The notes: a model not told the origin generated them from the letters alone. A stretch of 64,000 nt of DNA from an uncultured Gammaproteobacteria bacterium (GCA_913050015.1 CAJXAZ010000001.1:12411-76410), one strand, 5' to 3'; counted from the first letter of the stretch, positions 17,595 through 28,600 are shown. A program made the numbers and translations.

Positions 17595-19067
17595 ATGAAT
17601 AAAGATACTGGATTTTTTGGTCATCCAATTGGGCTTAGAACATTATTTCTGACAGAGATGTGGGAGAGGATGTCTTATTATGGAATGAGAGCTTTACTAG
17701 TTCTGTATATGACAGGTTCATTGGCTGGATTCAATCCAGGCATGGGCTTATCTGCAATGGACGCGAATGCAATTTATGGAATATATGTTGGAATGGTTTA
17801 TTTTATGGTGGTTCCGGGAGGCTGGATTGCTGATAATATTTTAGGTCATCAGAAAGCAGTTCTTCTTGGCGCAATCATAATTGCACTTGGTCATTTTATT
17901 CTTGCGATACCCGTTGAGCAAACATTTTTCTTAGGTTTAGTCTTTGTTGTTCTGGGAACAGGCCTTTTAAAAGGAAATATCTCAACAATAGTTGGCAATC
18001 TTTATGGCGATAATGACAAGAGAAGAGATTCTGGTTACACAATCTTTTATATGTCTATTAATATTGGATCTACTTTAGGTTTCTTGATTTGCTCTTATTT
18101 AGGAGAAAAAATAGGCTGGCATTATGGATTTGGAGCAGCTGGTATAGGCATGGCTTTTGGGGTATATCAATATATCCAATTTAGACATCTTCTTGGTTCA
18201 GCTGGTGAATTCCCTAATGATATGGATGAATCAAAGAGAGCAGGTTATATCAAATGGACTAAGCTAAGTTTAGTTCTTATGTTTGCTGTTATTGGTTGTG
18301 GTTTGCTTGGTCTTATTACAATTGAACCAAGAGTTTTCGCAGAGAATTTTGCTTATTTCTTAACAATTGTTGCTGGTGCATATTTTCTCTATTTATATTC
18401 TTTTGCAGGGCTTTCGGCTTCTGAGAAAAAGAATTTGTTACTTCTATTTGTATTATTTATAGGAGCAGCCGCTTTTTGGTCAGGTTTTGATCAATCAGCG
18501 AGTTCATTGAGTATTTTTGCAAGGGATTACACAGATCTATCTGTAGCAGGATTTATTATTCCAATAGGATGGCTTCAGTTTGCTAATCCAATATTTGTTG
18601 TAACTTTTGCTCCAATTTTTGCTGGAATTTGGGCTCACTTAGCAAGAATAAACATGGACCCATCTTTACCTATCAAGTTTGCTATCGGTCTAATATTTAT
18701 GGCAATTAGTTTCATGGTCATGGTGTATGCAGTTCAACTGGCAATGGTTTCAGCTCCAGTAGGAATGAGATGGCTTTTACTTACTTACTTGCTTCAAACA
18801 TGGGGTGAGCTAGCTCTATCTCCTATAGGTTTATCTGCTTTTTCTAAGTATTCTCCAAAAAGATACATGGGGCAGATGTTTGGTTTATGGTTCTTAGCTT
18901 CTGCAATTGGCGGGGTGCTTGCAGGACTTCTGGGTGGAGATGCAACAGTTGATGGCTTGAGCTCAGTTCAGCCAATATTTACTTTCATGATTCAATATTA
19001 TGCAGTTATAGCAGTGCTATTAATTGCAATGTCATTTGTATTTAAGTCGAGAGAAAAAAGCTCTTAA
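17595..19067 (+). CDS. Proton-dependent oligopeptide transporter (POT/PTR family)
   Basis: A 490-residue major-facilitator protein importing di- or tripeptides with protons. The first helix carries LTEMWERMSYYGMRALLVLY, which contains the E-x-x-E-R proton-coupling motif and YYG. The second conserved PTR block appears as GTGLLKGNISTIVGNLY with FYMSINIGS close behind. Twelve or more hydrophobic segments are visible along the chain. The nearest named relatives would be DtpA/YdgR-like proteins, but exact substrate choice is not readable. Its stop codon forms one arm of a hairpin shared with the convergent dapE stop. Confidence 0.94.
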   Translation: MNKDTGFFGHPIGLRTLFLTEMWERMSYYGMRALLVLYMTGSLAGFNPGMGLSAMDANAIYGIYVGMVYFMVVPGGWIADNILGHQKAVLLGAIIIALGHFILAIPVEQTFFLGLVFVVLGTGLLKGNISTIVGNLYGDNDKRRDSGYTIFYMSINIGSTLGFLICSYLGEKIGWHYGFGAAGIGMAFGVYQYIQFRHLLGSAGEFPNDMDESKRAGYIKWTKLSLVLMFAVIGCGLLGLITIEPRVFAENFAYFLTIVAGAYFLYLYSFAGLSASEKKNLLLLFVLFIGAAAFWSGFDQSASSLSIFARDYTDLSVAGFIIPIGWLQFANPIFVVTFAPIFAGIWAHLARINMDPSLPIKFAIGLIFMAISFMVMVYAVQLAMVSAPVGMRWLLLTYLLQTWGELALSPIGLSAFSKYSPKRYMGQMFGLWFLASAIGGVLAGLLGGDATVDGLSSVQPIFTFMIQYYAVIAVLLIAMSFVFKSREKSS

Positions 19068-19081
19068 GGTTTAAGAGAGTT
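19054..19081. terminator. Bidirectional terminator built from two opposing stop codons
   Basis: CTCTTAA (19061-19067) and TTAAGAG (19071-19077) form a perfect 7-bp stem with a GGT loop. On the minus strand the stem is followed by CTTTTTTCTC, a good intrinsic terminator for dapE. On the plus strand a short AGTTTTG follows, weaker, for the transporter gene. The TAA stop of the transporter and the TAA stop of dapE both lie in the stem arms. Confidence 0.55.
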
Positions 19082-20201
19082 TTGAATTAAGACCTTTAAG
19101 AATATCTGTATAGATATTTTTAAGGGTCCATAATTCAGATATTTTTATATGTTCATCTAATTGGTGAATGGTGTCATTCAGAGGTCCAAGCTCAACAATT
19201 TCGGTACCCATTCTTGCAACAAACCTTCCGTCTGATGTTCCGCCTTTAGCATTAAGATCTGGAGTGTAACCAGTAATATTTTCAATTGATTTCACAACCA
19301 CATCTTTTAAGTTATTTTCTGTTGTGAGGTACGGTAGGCCACTCAGTCTCCAGTTAATTTCATATTCTATATTTAATTTTTTGAGAATAGACTCAAACTC
19401 ATTTACCAATGTTTCTTGAGTAGATTCTGTTGAATATCTGAAATTAAAAAACATATCCAGTTCACCGGGGACAACATTTTTAGCTCCTGTTCCTGAGTGA
19501 ATATTGGATATTTGAAAGCTGGTAGGTTGAAAAATAGCGTTGCCATTATCCCAAATTGTATTCTTTAGTTCCACTATTACATCACTTGCTGAAAATATTG
19601 GGTTATTAACATTTTCTGGATAAGCAATATGCCCTTGTTTGCCAAGTATCTTTAAAGAGCCTCCTAGGGAGCCTCTTCTACCAATTCTGACACTATCACC
19701 TATTTTCTCATAAGATGTAGGTTCGCCAACAAGGCATAAATCTATCCTCTCATCTTTTTGAATCATGTCATCAACTATTTTATCTATAAACCCATCTACA
19801 GCGTCCCCTTCCTCATTAGACGTCAACAAAATAGCAATTCTAAAATTAAGATTTGGCTTGGTAGCAAAGAATTCATCTAGAGATTCTAGAAAAGCTGCGA
19901 TTGAGCCTTTCATGTCTGCTGTGCCTCTTCCATATAAGAGATCGCCTTCAATATGAGCAGAGAAGGGTGGATATGTCCATTTTTCAACAGGTCCAGTTGG
20001 CACCACATCAGTATGTCCAAGGAAGCAGAACAATTTACCTTTATCACCAAAAGTGGCGTAAAGGTTTTCTACATTTAAATAATTAATTCTTTCACAATTA
20101 AAATTCAGCTTATTAAGCCTATCTTCAATAATATCAAAGCAACCCTCATCTCTTGGAGAAAGGGATTCAATTTGTATAAGATCTTGAAGAAATTTAATCA
20201 T
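19071..20201 (-). CDS. dapE: Succinyl-diaminopimelate desuccinylase
   Basis: DapE is a di-zinc M20 hydrolase that removes succinate from N-succinyl-LL-diaminopimelate on the path to lysine and the peptidoglycan cross-link residue. The 376-residue length equals the E. coli enzyme. Metal and catalytic residues are visible: H63 and D65 in LGHTDVVPTG, D96 in GRGTADMKGS, and E130-E131 in SNEEGDAVDG. The dimerisation insert follows. It overlaps dapD by 8 bp, so two successive lysine-pathway steps are made from one transcript. Confidence 0.96.
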   Translation of the reverse strand: MIKFLQDLIQIESLSPRDEGCFDIIEDRLNKLNFNCERINYLNVENLYATFGDKGKLFCFLGHTDVVPTGPVEKWTYPPFSAHIEGDLLYGRGTADMKGSIAAFLESLDEFFATKPNLNFRIAILLTSNEEGDAVDGFIDKIVDDMIQKDERIDLCLVGEPTSYEKIGDSVRIGRRGSLGGSLKILGKQGHIAYPENVNNPIFSASDVIVELKNTIWDNGNAIFQPTSFQISNIHSGTGAKNVVPGELDMFFNFRYSTESTQETLVNEFESILKKLNIEYEINWRLSGLPYLTTENNLKDVVVKSIENITGYTPDLNAKGGTSDGRFVARMGTEIVELGPLNDTIHQLDEHIKISELWTLKNIYTDILKGLNSKLS

Positions 20202-21108
20202 TGGAATGTAATTCGGTATTTAATTCTACTAATGATTTATTTGGCCTTGCTATTACAGAGCCATTTAAAGAGTTTCTTATAAAAACTAAATCAGATGATC
20301 CTGATAGCTCTGAGCCTTTAAAGATACCTTTAGATGATTTAGCACTATCAAATAACTCTATCTTTGTTCCACCAGTAATATATAGACCAGCCTCAACAAT
20401 ACAGTTATTTCCTAGAGGAATGCCAAGACCAGAATTTGCTCCTAGTAAGCAATTATCACCCACTGATATTTTTACATCATTGCCACCAGACAAAGTCCCC
20501 ATAGTGCTACATCCGCCTCCAAGATCTGAGTTATTACCTATAACAACACCAGCTGATATTCTTCCTTCTATCATGGCCTTTCCTAAGGTCCCGGCATTAA
20601 AATTAACAAACCCTTCATGCATTACTGTTGTGCCCTCGGAGATATATGCCCCCAATCTCACCCTAGATGCATCTGCTATTCTTACATTTTTTGGGATGAT
20701 GTAATCAGTCAGACAGGGGAACTTATCAAGCGATCTAACGTAAAGGTCTGTATTATTTTGTTTAGACTCAAGCAATTTTTTATCGATCTCGTCAATTGAT
20801 ATAGGTCCATGATTTGTCCAAGCAACATTGGGAAGTGCGCCAAACAGACCATCTAAATTAATAGAGTTTGGAAGAACAAATTTATATGAAAGCAGATGAA
20901 GCTTCAGATAAGCAGAGCAAACGTCTTTTACAGGTGAATTAAGGTCACTCTCATCCCACGAAATTTCTATAATCTCCTTTGATAAATCAAACTCTCCTAG
21001 TGAATGTATTTCAGTTGTTTTGCCATTAAAATTAATAATAGGAAAAAATACATCAAGAATTTCTCCAGAAGACGATTTATTTGCTATTCCTGTCGCATTT
21101 ATATTCAT
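20194..21108 (-). CDS. dapD: Tetrahydrodipicolinate N-succinyltransferase, Pseudomonas-type
   Basis: DapD transfers succinate from succinyl-CoA to tetrahydrodipicolinate. This 304-residue protein is not the 274-residue E. coli type but the longer type known from Pseudomonas and actinobacteria, recognised by RIADASRVRLGAYISEGTTVMHEGFVN and GRISAGVVIG, split by a left-handed beta-helix of hexapeptide repeats (roughly 140-250), with GGGCSTMGTLSGG. The N-terminal region is variable. It lies between glnD and dapE, and the 8 bp overlap with dapE supports the pathway assignment. Confidence 0.94.
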   Translation of the reverse strand: MNINATGIANKSSSGEILDVFFPIINFNGKTTEIHSLGEFDLSKEIIEISWDESDLNSPVKDVCSAYLKLHLLSYKFVLPNSINLDGLFGALPNVAWTNHGPISIDEIDKKLLESKQNNTDLYVRSLDKFPCLTDYIIPKNVRIADASRVRLGAYISEGTTVMHEGFVNFNAGTLGKAMIEGRISAGVVIGNNSDLGGGCSTMGTLSGGNDVKISVGDNCLLGANSGLGIPLGNNCIVEAGLYITGGTKIELFDSAKSSKGIFKGSELSGSSDLVFIRNSLNGSVIARPNKSLVELNTELHSND

Positions 21109-21138
21109 TTAATTATTATAGTTTGTAGTTAACGTAAT

Positions 21139-23646
21139 TTATATAAGCTCTGCAAGTGCTTTTGTAATTTTTTGTATTTTTGATTTAGATACTATGGATA
21201 GATTCATATCTTCTATTTCGAAAGTATCTTCAACCCTATCACCAAGAGTATTGATTCTAGCCGAATAAATAGAAGTACCATTTTCATTAAGCACTTTCGC
21301 AATCTTTCCAAGTAAACCATGGCTATCGAGGGTCTCTATAGTTAAAAGATTTCTTTTCTTTAGCTCATCCTCTACGTTGGTTATGTAAAGAACTTTTTTA
21401 AAGCTCTTTAAGTTTTTTTCTTTCTTGGGAGACTTCTTAAAAGGAGAATAGTTCTTAAAATTATTTAAGATTCTATCTTTTACTTCTTTTAACTCAGCAC
21501 TATTTAATGCTCTATTATGATGAGAAAACTTTGTTATAAAGGTATTTGCTGCAATTCCATTATTACTACTAGTTGATATATTAGCGTCGATAACCTCTAG
21601 ACCAGATAAATCTAATATTTGTACAAGTTTTAAAAACAACCCTTCCGAGTTATCTACCTTAATAAAAATTTCTATTAAATTTTCAAAGCATCTTCTACAC
21701 CCTATGACTGGTTCCCCAGGCTTCTCTTTTAATACGAGGCCACTTTGCCATTTCAGTTTTCCAGAATTATTTTTATTAAAATACTCATTATCAAATAGCT
21801 CAAGATAGGTATTTATAGAATCTAATTGATGCTCTTTAAAAAAAGCTAAAACGTTAGCTTTTCTATCTGATGCAATTTCATTCGATGTTTTAATTGGATC
21901 TTTATTCAACTTGGATCTAGTTAAAAGAAATAGATCTCTTAATAGACCATGCTTCCAACCATTCCACAGAGCTGGGTTAGTAGCCCTAATATCATTTACA
22001 GTTAAAAGGTATAAATAATTTAATCTTTCGGTGTTCAAAACAACATCTGCAAATGAGCTAATGGTTTCAGGATCTGAAATATCTTTTTTCTGAGATATTG
22101 AAGACATTTGTAAGTGATTAAGAACTAGCCATGACACTAAATCAGCATCAGCTACTGATAGACCAATTTTTTTAGCAAAATCAAAACTTATTTTTGCACC
22201 TATTTTAGAGTGATCTCCGCCCCTTCCTTTGCCAATATCATGGAACAGGCCAGCTAAATAGAGCACTTCAATTTTTTCCAATTTATTTATCAGCTCATAT
22301 TCAAGCTCAAAGCCATCCTGGGGAGCTATTTGCATTTGGCGCATATTCCTTAAAAGTTTAAATGTATGCTCATCAACGGTATAAACATGAAACAAGTCAA
22401 ATTGCATTTGACCAATTACATCGCCAAACTCCTTAATATAAGCCTGAAGAATACCAAGATTTTTCATAGTCTTTAGAAGTGATGATAGATTGTATTTGGA
22501 CCTTAATATCTCTAAGAATTGAGTTGAAAAATATTTATCATTCCTAAAATCATCATCAATCAAATTGATATTTTCTTTCAGTAAAATTTTTGTCGGAGTA
22601 TCAATTGAATTAATTTTTTTATTCTTACCAATGTAAATAAAAATTTCGAAGATAAGATTTTTTCTGTTGAGTAAGCTGCCAGGTTTTATCCCAACTTTAT
22701 CTCCTTTCACATAAAACTCACCAAAGCTTTTAGTTAAACCAAAAGTTATACTTTCTCTATAACTTTCAAATATAAGATTATTAAAATTTGATAGATTAGA
22801 TGCATTTTCATAAAATCTTTGCATCATTAACTCAACCGTTCGTTTATTAGTTGCGCCATCTAGTTTTGCTTGCTTGGATATCTCAATCTGAGACTCAAAA
22901 CTCAATCTATTTTTTTTAGTTGTTATATTTGTTGCAAATCTCATTGCTTTAATAAAATCATATGACTCAATAGCAGAATCAATCTGGTCAGCAAATTCTT
23001 TCGATTTTTTTATATCTTTATAGTCATTCATGCCAAAACAATGCTGAAGAATCCATAGCGCTGTCTGAAAATCTCTAAGAGTTCCTGGAGACTCTTTTAA
23101 ATCTGGTTCTAGGTTATATTGTGTTGAGAAAAATGACCCATATCTTCTTTCTTGCTCATCATACTTGGCATTGAAAAATTTTCTTTTACCCCATGCTTTG
23201 CTGAGAACATCATTCATCTTGATATCAATTAATGAATTTGTAACTAATGATCTTCTGGTTAAATATGAAGTAAATTCTACAGGGTCATTGCCAGCAACTT
23301 TTTTGATATCTTGAATAGTTCTTACAGAATGCCCAACCTTTAAACCGCTATCCCAAAGCTTTGCAATAAACCTTTCAAGATTTTCTGTATTTTTAATATT
23401 TTTATTATGCTGAACTATTGAAAGATCAACGTCTGATGATGGAAATATCTCCTTTCTTCCAAAACCACCGTTTGCATATATTGAATACTCTGATGAAAGA
23501 CCTAACTCATTAAAATTTTTTACAATAACTGCTTCGATTTCATCTGAGCAGTCTGCTAAATATTTGTTAACTAGAGAAGGTTTTTTATATACCTTGGAAA
23601 AATTTAGCCAAAAATTTTCATTAATGGTTAATTTTTTAGAGGTCAT
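21139..23646 (-). CDS. glnD: Bifunctional uridylyltransferase/uridylyl-removing enzyme GlnD
   Basis: GlnD senses glutamine and adds or removes UMP on PII signalling proteins, linking nitrogen status to glutamine synthetase. The nucleotidyltransferase motif GGFGRKEIFPSSDVDLSI starts at residue 60 with D72 and D74 as metal ligands. The HD domain shows LFHDIGKGRGGDHS. Two ACT domains lie at the C-terminus (around 660-835). At 835 residues it is a little shorter than E. coli (890). It overlaps map by 4 bp. A full-size GlnD is notable because streamlined marine genomes often drop nitrogen regulators. Confidence 0.95.
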   Translation of the reverse strand: MTSKKLTINENFWLNFSKVYKKPSLVNKYLADCSDEIEAVIVKNFNELGLSSEYSIYANGGFGRKEIFPSSDVDLSIVQHNKNIKNTENLERFIAKLWDSGLKVGHSVRTIQDIKKVAGNDPVEFTSYLTRRSLVTNSLIDIKMNDVLSKAWGKRKFFNAKYDEQERRYGSFFSTQYNLEPDLKESPGTLRDFQTALWILQHCFGMNDYKDIKKSKEFADQIDSAIESYDFIKAMRFATNITTKKNRLSFESQIEISKQAKLDGATNKRTVELMMQRFYENASNLSNFNNLIFESYRESITFGLTKSFGEFYVKGDKVGIKPGSLLNRKNLIFEIFIYIGKNKKINSIDTPTKILLKENINLIDDDFRNDKYFSTQFLEILRSKYNLSSLLKTMKNLGILQAYIKEFGDVIGQMQFDLFHVYTVDEHTFKLLRNMRQMQIAPQDGFELEYELINKLEKIEVLYLAGLFHDIGKGRGGDHSKIGAKISFDFAKKIGLSVADADLVSWLVLNHLQMSSISQKKDISDPETISSFADVVLNTERLNYLYLLTVNDIRATNPALWNGWKHGLLRDLFLLTRSKLNKDPIKTSNEIASDRKANVLAFFKEHQLDSINTYLELFDNEYFNKNNSGKLKWQSGLVLKEKPGEPVIGCRRCFENLIEIFIKVDNSEGLFLKLVQILDLSGLEVIDANISTSSNNGIAANTFITKFSHHNRALNSAELKEVKDRILNNFKNYSPFKKSPKKEKNLKSFKKVLYITNVEDELKKRNLLTIETLDSHGLLGKIAKVLNENGTSIYSARINTLGDRVEDTFEIEDMNLSIVSKSKIQKITKALAELI

Positions 23647-24413
23647 ATTGACTCATTAACCCTTTTGGTAAGAATCTCAACTCCATTACTTCTTACTGCT
23701 AATGTATGTTCCCATTGAGCAGAATTTCTTCCATCTTTTGTTTCAACTGTCCATTCATCTCTTAATGTTTTGCAATATTTTGATCCCTGATTAATCATTG
23801 GCTCAATAGTAAAACACATGCCTTCTTGAATTTCTAAGCCACGACCAGGTTTTCCGTAATGAAGTATTTGTGGATCTTCATGATAAATTTTTCCAATTCC
23901 ATGGCCGCAGTAATCCTCAACCACACTATAGTAATTAGATTCAGCATGCTTTTGAATAGCATGACCTATGTCTCCAAGGTATGCTCCTGGCTTAACTACC
24001 TCTATCGCCTTATATAGACATTCTTGAGTTACTTTTACGAGTCTTTCATTATGTGGTTTGCATTTACCAACAAGATACATTTTAGACGTATCCCCATGCC
24101 AGCCATCCTTAATAACTGTTACATCTATATTTAAGATATCACCTTCTTTTAAAATTCTATTGTGATCTGGTATACCGTGACAGATTACCTGATTGATACT
24201 TGAGCATATCGTTTTTTCGAAACCTCTATAGCCAACATTTGCTGGAATTGCCTTTTGAATATTTACAATATGTTCATAGCATTTTCTATCAAGCTCTTCG
24301 GTTGAAACACCTGGAATAACAAATGGCTCTATCATCTCAAGAACTTCAGCCGCTAATTTTCCAGCAATTCTCATTTTTTTTATATCTTCTTCAGACTTTA
24401 TTGTTATTTCCAT
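23643..24413 (-). CDS. map: Methionine aminopeptidase type I
   Basis: Removes the initiator methionine from nascent proteins. At 256 residues it matches the short bacterial type Ia. Metal ligands are seen in order: the aspartate in ILNIDVTVI, the aspartate in WHGDTSKMY, the histidine in YCGHGIG, and the glutamates in CFTIEPMI and AQWEHTLAV. It overlaps glnD by 4 bp. In most gammaproteobacteria map is divergent from rpsB-tsf; here the divergent neighbour is carA instead, so a rearrangement joined the two blocks. Confidence 0.97.
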   Translation of the reverse strand: MEITIKSEEDIKKMRIAGKLAAEVLEMIEPFVIPGVSTEELDRKCYEHIVNIQKAIPANVGYRGFEKTICSSINQVICHGIPDHNRILKEGDILNIDVTVIKDGWHGDTSKMYLVGKCKPHNERLVKVTQECLYKAIEVVKPGAYLGDIGHAIQKHAESNYYSVVEDYCGHGIGKIYHEDPQILHYGKPGRGLEIQEGMCFTIEPMINQGSKYCKTLRDEWTVETKDGRNSAQWEHTLAVRSNGVEILTKRVNESI

Positions 24414-24565
24414 ATTTTTTACATTTTAAATAGACATCAGAGCACTAAGTCTATAAAGTACAGTTTTAATGCAAGCACGATATTTCAGCTCATTAAAACC
24501 CCAAATTTCTTTAAACAGACACTCTTACTTTTCCCAATTATTTTCTTCTAAAAAGAGAGGCTTAA

Positions 24566-25687
24566 ATGTCCTTTAAATCTATTCTAGCCCTTGAAGATGG
24601 AAGTATATTCTATGGAGAGGGGTTTGGTGAAGAAAAATATGAAGTAGCTGAAATCGTATTTAATACCTCAATGACCGGTTACCAAGAAATAATCACCGAT
24701 CCATCTTATAAAAAACAAATTATAACTTTTACGCATCCGCATATTGGTAACACTGGCATAAATGATGAAGATAATGAATCTTCCATGATTCATGCATCAG
24801 GCATTATTGTTAATAATTTTTGTATAAAACCTAGTAACTGGAGGTCTACCAAAAGCTTAGAAACATTCTTAAATGAGCAAGGTGTTATAGCTATATCTGG
24901 AATTAATACTAGAAAATTAACTAAGATTATAAGAGATAAGGGCTCCATGAATTGCTGTATAGGCTCTCTTTCGAAGATATCAGAAGAAGATGCTATTAAA
25001 CAAGCTCAGAATTTTTCAGGGCTCAAGGGTCTTGATCTTGCAAAAGGCGTCTCTACAGAGCTAAGTTACAAGTGGAATGAAGGGGTATGGCCTGATCATA
25101 AGCCCGCTAGTCATTCACACCCTATAGTTGCTTATGATTTTGGAGTTAAGACAAATATTTTGAGACTTTTATCAGATCATCTGGGCGAGATAATAGTTGT
25201 TAATGCCGAAACATCCTTTGAAGAGGTTATGAAACTTTCTCCTAAGGGAATATTTCTTTCCAATGGTCCCGGAGACCCAGAGCCATGCACTTATGCAATT
25301 GAGAATATTAAAAAATTTCTAGAAGTTAAAATCCCAATTTTTGGGATTTGTTTAGGGCATCAACTTCTTGCTCTTGCCGGTGGTGCAAAAACTTATAAAA
25401 TGAAGTTCGGTCATCATGGCGCCAACCATCCTGTTCAAAATATTTCATCCTCAGAAGTCATGATTACCAGTCAAAATCATGGATTCTCAGTAGATGAATC
25501 CTCATTACCGGATAATATAAAACCTTCCTATATTTCTTTATTTGATAATTCACTGCAAGGCATCGAGTTTAATGATGCTCCTGCTTTTAGTTTTCAAGGT
25601 CACCCAGAGGCAAGTCCCGGGCCTCAGGAAATACAAACATTATTTAATAAATTTACTTCCATGGTGGATGAGTATGCCAAGACGTAA
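24566..25687 (+). CDS. carA: Carbamoyl-phosphate synthase small subunit
   Basis: Glutamine amidotransferase subunit that releases ammonia from glutamine and channels it to CarB for carbamoyl phosphate, feeding arginine and pyrimidine synthesis. The class I nucleophile is C262 in GICLGHQLLALAGG, and the His-Glu pair is in FQGHPEASPGP near the C-terminus. The length is 373 residues. A GAGAGG ribosome-binding site precedes the ATG. The 152 bp gap to map has no structure I can defend beyond AT-rich promoter-like sequence. The 3' end overlaps carB by 14 bp. Confidence 0.97.
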   Translation: MSFKSILALEDGSIFYGEGFGEEKYEVAEIVFNTSMTGYQEIITDPSYKKQIITFTHPHIGNTGINDEDNESSMIHASGIIVNNFCIKPSNWRSTKSLETFLNEQGVIAISGINTRKLTKIIRDKGSMNCCIGSLSKISEEDAIKQAQNFSGLKGLDLAKGVSTELSYKWNEGVWPDHKPASHSHPIVAYDFGVKTNILRLLSDHLGEIIVVNAETSFEEVMKLSPKGIFLSNGPGDPEPCTYAIENIKKFLEVKIPIFGICLGHQLLALAGGAKTYKMKFGHHGANHPVQNISSSEVMITSQNHGFSVDESSLPDNIKPSYISLFDNSLQGIEFNDAPAFSFQGHPEASPGPQEIQTLFNKFTSMVDEYAKT

Positions 25688-28600
25688 CGACATAAAATCT
25701 ATTTTAATTATTGGAGCAGGTCCTATAATTATTGGTCAAGCATGTGAGTTTGATTATTCTGGAGCTCAGGCTTGCAAAGCTCTTAAAGATGAAGGTTTTA
25801 GAGTAATACTTGTAAATTCAAATCCTGCAACAATAATGACGGATCCTTTGCTAGCAGATGCTACTTATATAGAGCCAATTCACTGGAAGTCCGTAGAAAA
25901 AATAATCGAGAAAGAGAAGCCAGATGCAATTTTACCTACCATGGGTGGGCAAACAGCTCTCAATACAGCTCTGTCATTAGATAAGGAAGGTGTTTTAGAA
26001 AAGCATGGAGTTATATTAATTGGAGCCAACAGAGAGGCGATTGATAAGGCTGAAGACAGGCAGCTTTTCGATGAAACAATGAATGCCATTAATATAGATA
26101 CTCCAAATTCTGGCATTGCTCATTCAATGGAAGATGCTTTGTCGGTGCAAAGTAGAATTGGTTTCCCGTGCATCATCAGACCATCTTTTACTATGGGCGG
26201 AACAGGGGGTGGAATTGCATATAATATCGATGAGTTCAAGGGCATATGTGAAAAAGGATTAGAGCTCTCTCCTACAACTGAGCTCTTAATCGATGAATCA
26301 TTGATCGGTTGGAAAGAGTTTGAAATGGAGGTTGTAAGGGACTGCGAAGATAATTGTATTATTGTCTGTTCAATTGAAAACTTAGACCCGATGGGTGTTC
26401 ATACCGGGGACTCAATTACTATTGCCCCAGCTCAAACGTTAACTGATAAAGAATATCAAATCATGAGAAATGCTTCTTTTAAAATTTTAAGAGAGATTGG
26501 TGTTGATACTGGTGGATCAAACGTTCAATTCGCTATCAATCCAGATAATGGAAAGATGGTTGTTATAGAGATGAACCCTAGGGTAAGTAGATCCTCAGCT
26601 CTTGCATCAAAAGCAACAGGTTTCCCAATTGCTAAGGTTGCTGCCTTGCTTTCGGTTGGATTTACACTCGATGAATTAAAAAATGATATAACAGGTGGGC
26701 TTACTCCAGCATCCTTTGAGCCAAGTATTGATTATATTGTTACAAAGATTCCTAAATTTGCTTTTGAAAAATTCCCACAAGCTAGTTCAAAATTAACAAC
26801 TCAAATGAAATCAGTCGGCGAGGTTATGGCTATAGGCTCTAACTTCCAAGAGTCTTTGCAAAAGGCACTTTGCAGTATGGAAGAGGATCTAGATGGGTTG
26901 AATTCAATGTTTAAATCTATAGAAGAATCTAATAAAGAAGAAATTCAATATGAGCTAACTTTCCCTGGACCAAAAAGATTATTTTATGTAGCTGATGCGA
27001 TGAGAACCGGGTGGAGTTTAGAAAGAATATACGAACTAACAAAAATCGATTATTGGTTTTTAGACCAAATTAAAGAAATCATAGATATAGAAGAGGCTTT
27101 AAAAAATAAAAAAATTCAAGATCTGACAAAATTAGAAATCCTTCCTTTAAAGGAGAAGGGATTTTCTGATTCTAGAATAGCTAGAATGATTAATTCGACT
27201 GAGGCTGATTTTAGAAAGCATAGAATTGATAACAAAATCATTCCAATCTTTAGAAGAGTCGATACTTGTGCAGCAGAATTTGCTACCTCAACCTGTTATA
27301 TGTATTCAACATACGGAGAGGATTGCGAAAGCAAGCCATCTGAAAATAGAAAAATATTAGTTTTAGGAAGTGGGCCCAATAGAATAGGTCAGGGCATTGA
27401 GTTTGATTACTGTTGTGTTCATGCGTCTCTTGCTATGCAAGAAGAAGGCATTGAGTCGATTATGGTTAATTGCAATCCTGAAACCGTCTCCACGGATTAC
27501 GATGTGTCTGACAGGTTGTACTTTGAGCCCATAACAGCTGAAAAGATTTTGGATATTATTGATAATGAAAATCCCGAAGGTGTAATTATTCAATTTGGAG
27601 GTCAAACACCTCTTAAATTAGCTGATATTCTTTCTGAAAAAGGAGTAAAAATTCTTGGTACTGATGTTGATGCGATTGACAGATCAGAGGATAGAGAGCG
27701 TTTCCAGGAATTAGTTACTAAACTTAATTTAAAACAACCATCAAATGCAACGGTTAGAAATATCACTGAAGCTCTAGAAAAAGCTGAGATAATTGGCTTC
27801 CCAATAGTTGTAAGACCATCATATGTTCTTGGTGGGAGGGCGATGCAGCTTGTCCACAACCCCAAGGAGCTTGAAACATATCTTACCGAGGCTGTTGAGG
27901 TTTCAAACAGCAAACCCATTTTGCTTGATAGTTATCTGACTGACGCTATTGAGGTTGATGTGGACGTAATTTCAGACGGAGTGAATATGGAAATTGGAGG
28001 AATTCTCCAGCATATTGAGCAAGCTGGGATTCATTCTGGTGACTCGGCATGTTCTCTTCCTCCGTATAGCTTATCTTTAGAAATCCAAGAGCGTCTTTCA
28101 ATACAATCTAAGGATATTGCAAAGGAATTAAATATCATTGGATTGATGAATATTCAATTTGCTATCAAAGAGGATGATATTTATATCATCGAAGTTAATC
28201 CAAGAGCATCGCGAACAGTCCCTTTTATATCTAAAGCTGTTGGAAACTCATTAGTAAAAGTTGCTTCAAAAGCAATGATAGGAAAAAGCCTTCTAGAGCA
28301 AGATTTCTCTTGCGAACTGCCTAAAGATTTATTTTTCGTAAAAGAAGCTGTTATGCCATTTGATAAATTTCCTCTAGTAGATCCTATATTGGGTCCAGAG
28401 ATGAAATCTACTGGAGAGGTTATGGGAATTGGGCCTACCTTTGGCGAGGCTTATGCCAAGGCCCAGAAAGGCGCAAATAAAATTCTACCTAGATCTGGTT
28501 CTATCTTTATAAGTGTAAAAGATTCAGATAAAAAATATTTAGATAAACTAATTCCTTTAGTTGTAGATAATGGTTTTGACATAATAGCAACAGGAGGAAC

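Noticed and set aside
20201..20704. 167-codon open frame on the plus strand opposite dapD
   Set aside because: Mirror of the repeated hexapeptide region of DapD; proline- and serine-rich as expected for an antisense artefact.
24414..24565. Riboswitch or leader peptide before carA
   Set aside because: The 152 bp gap is AT-rich and I found neither a convincing aptamer-like fold nor a short arginine- or pyrimidine-biased leader frame.
25542..25673. Upstream extension of carB by 44 codons
   Set aside because: It lies wholly within carA in another frame and does not match CarB; the ATG at 25674 gives exactly the family start and length.
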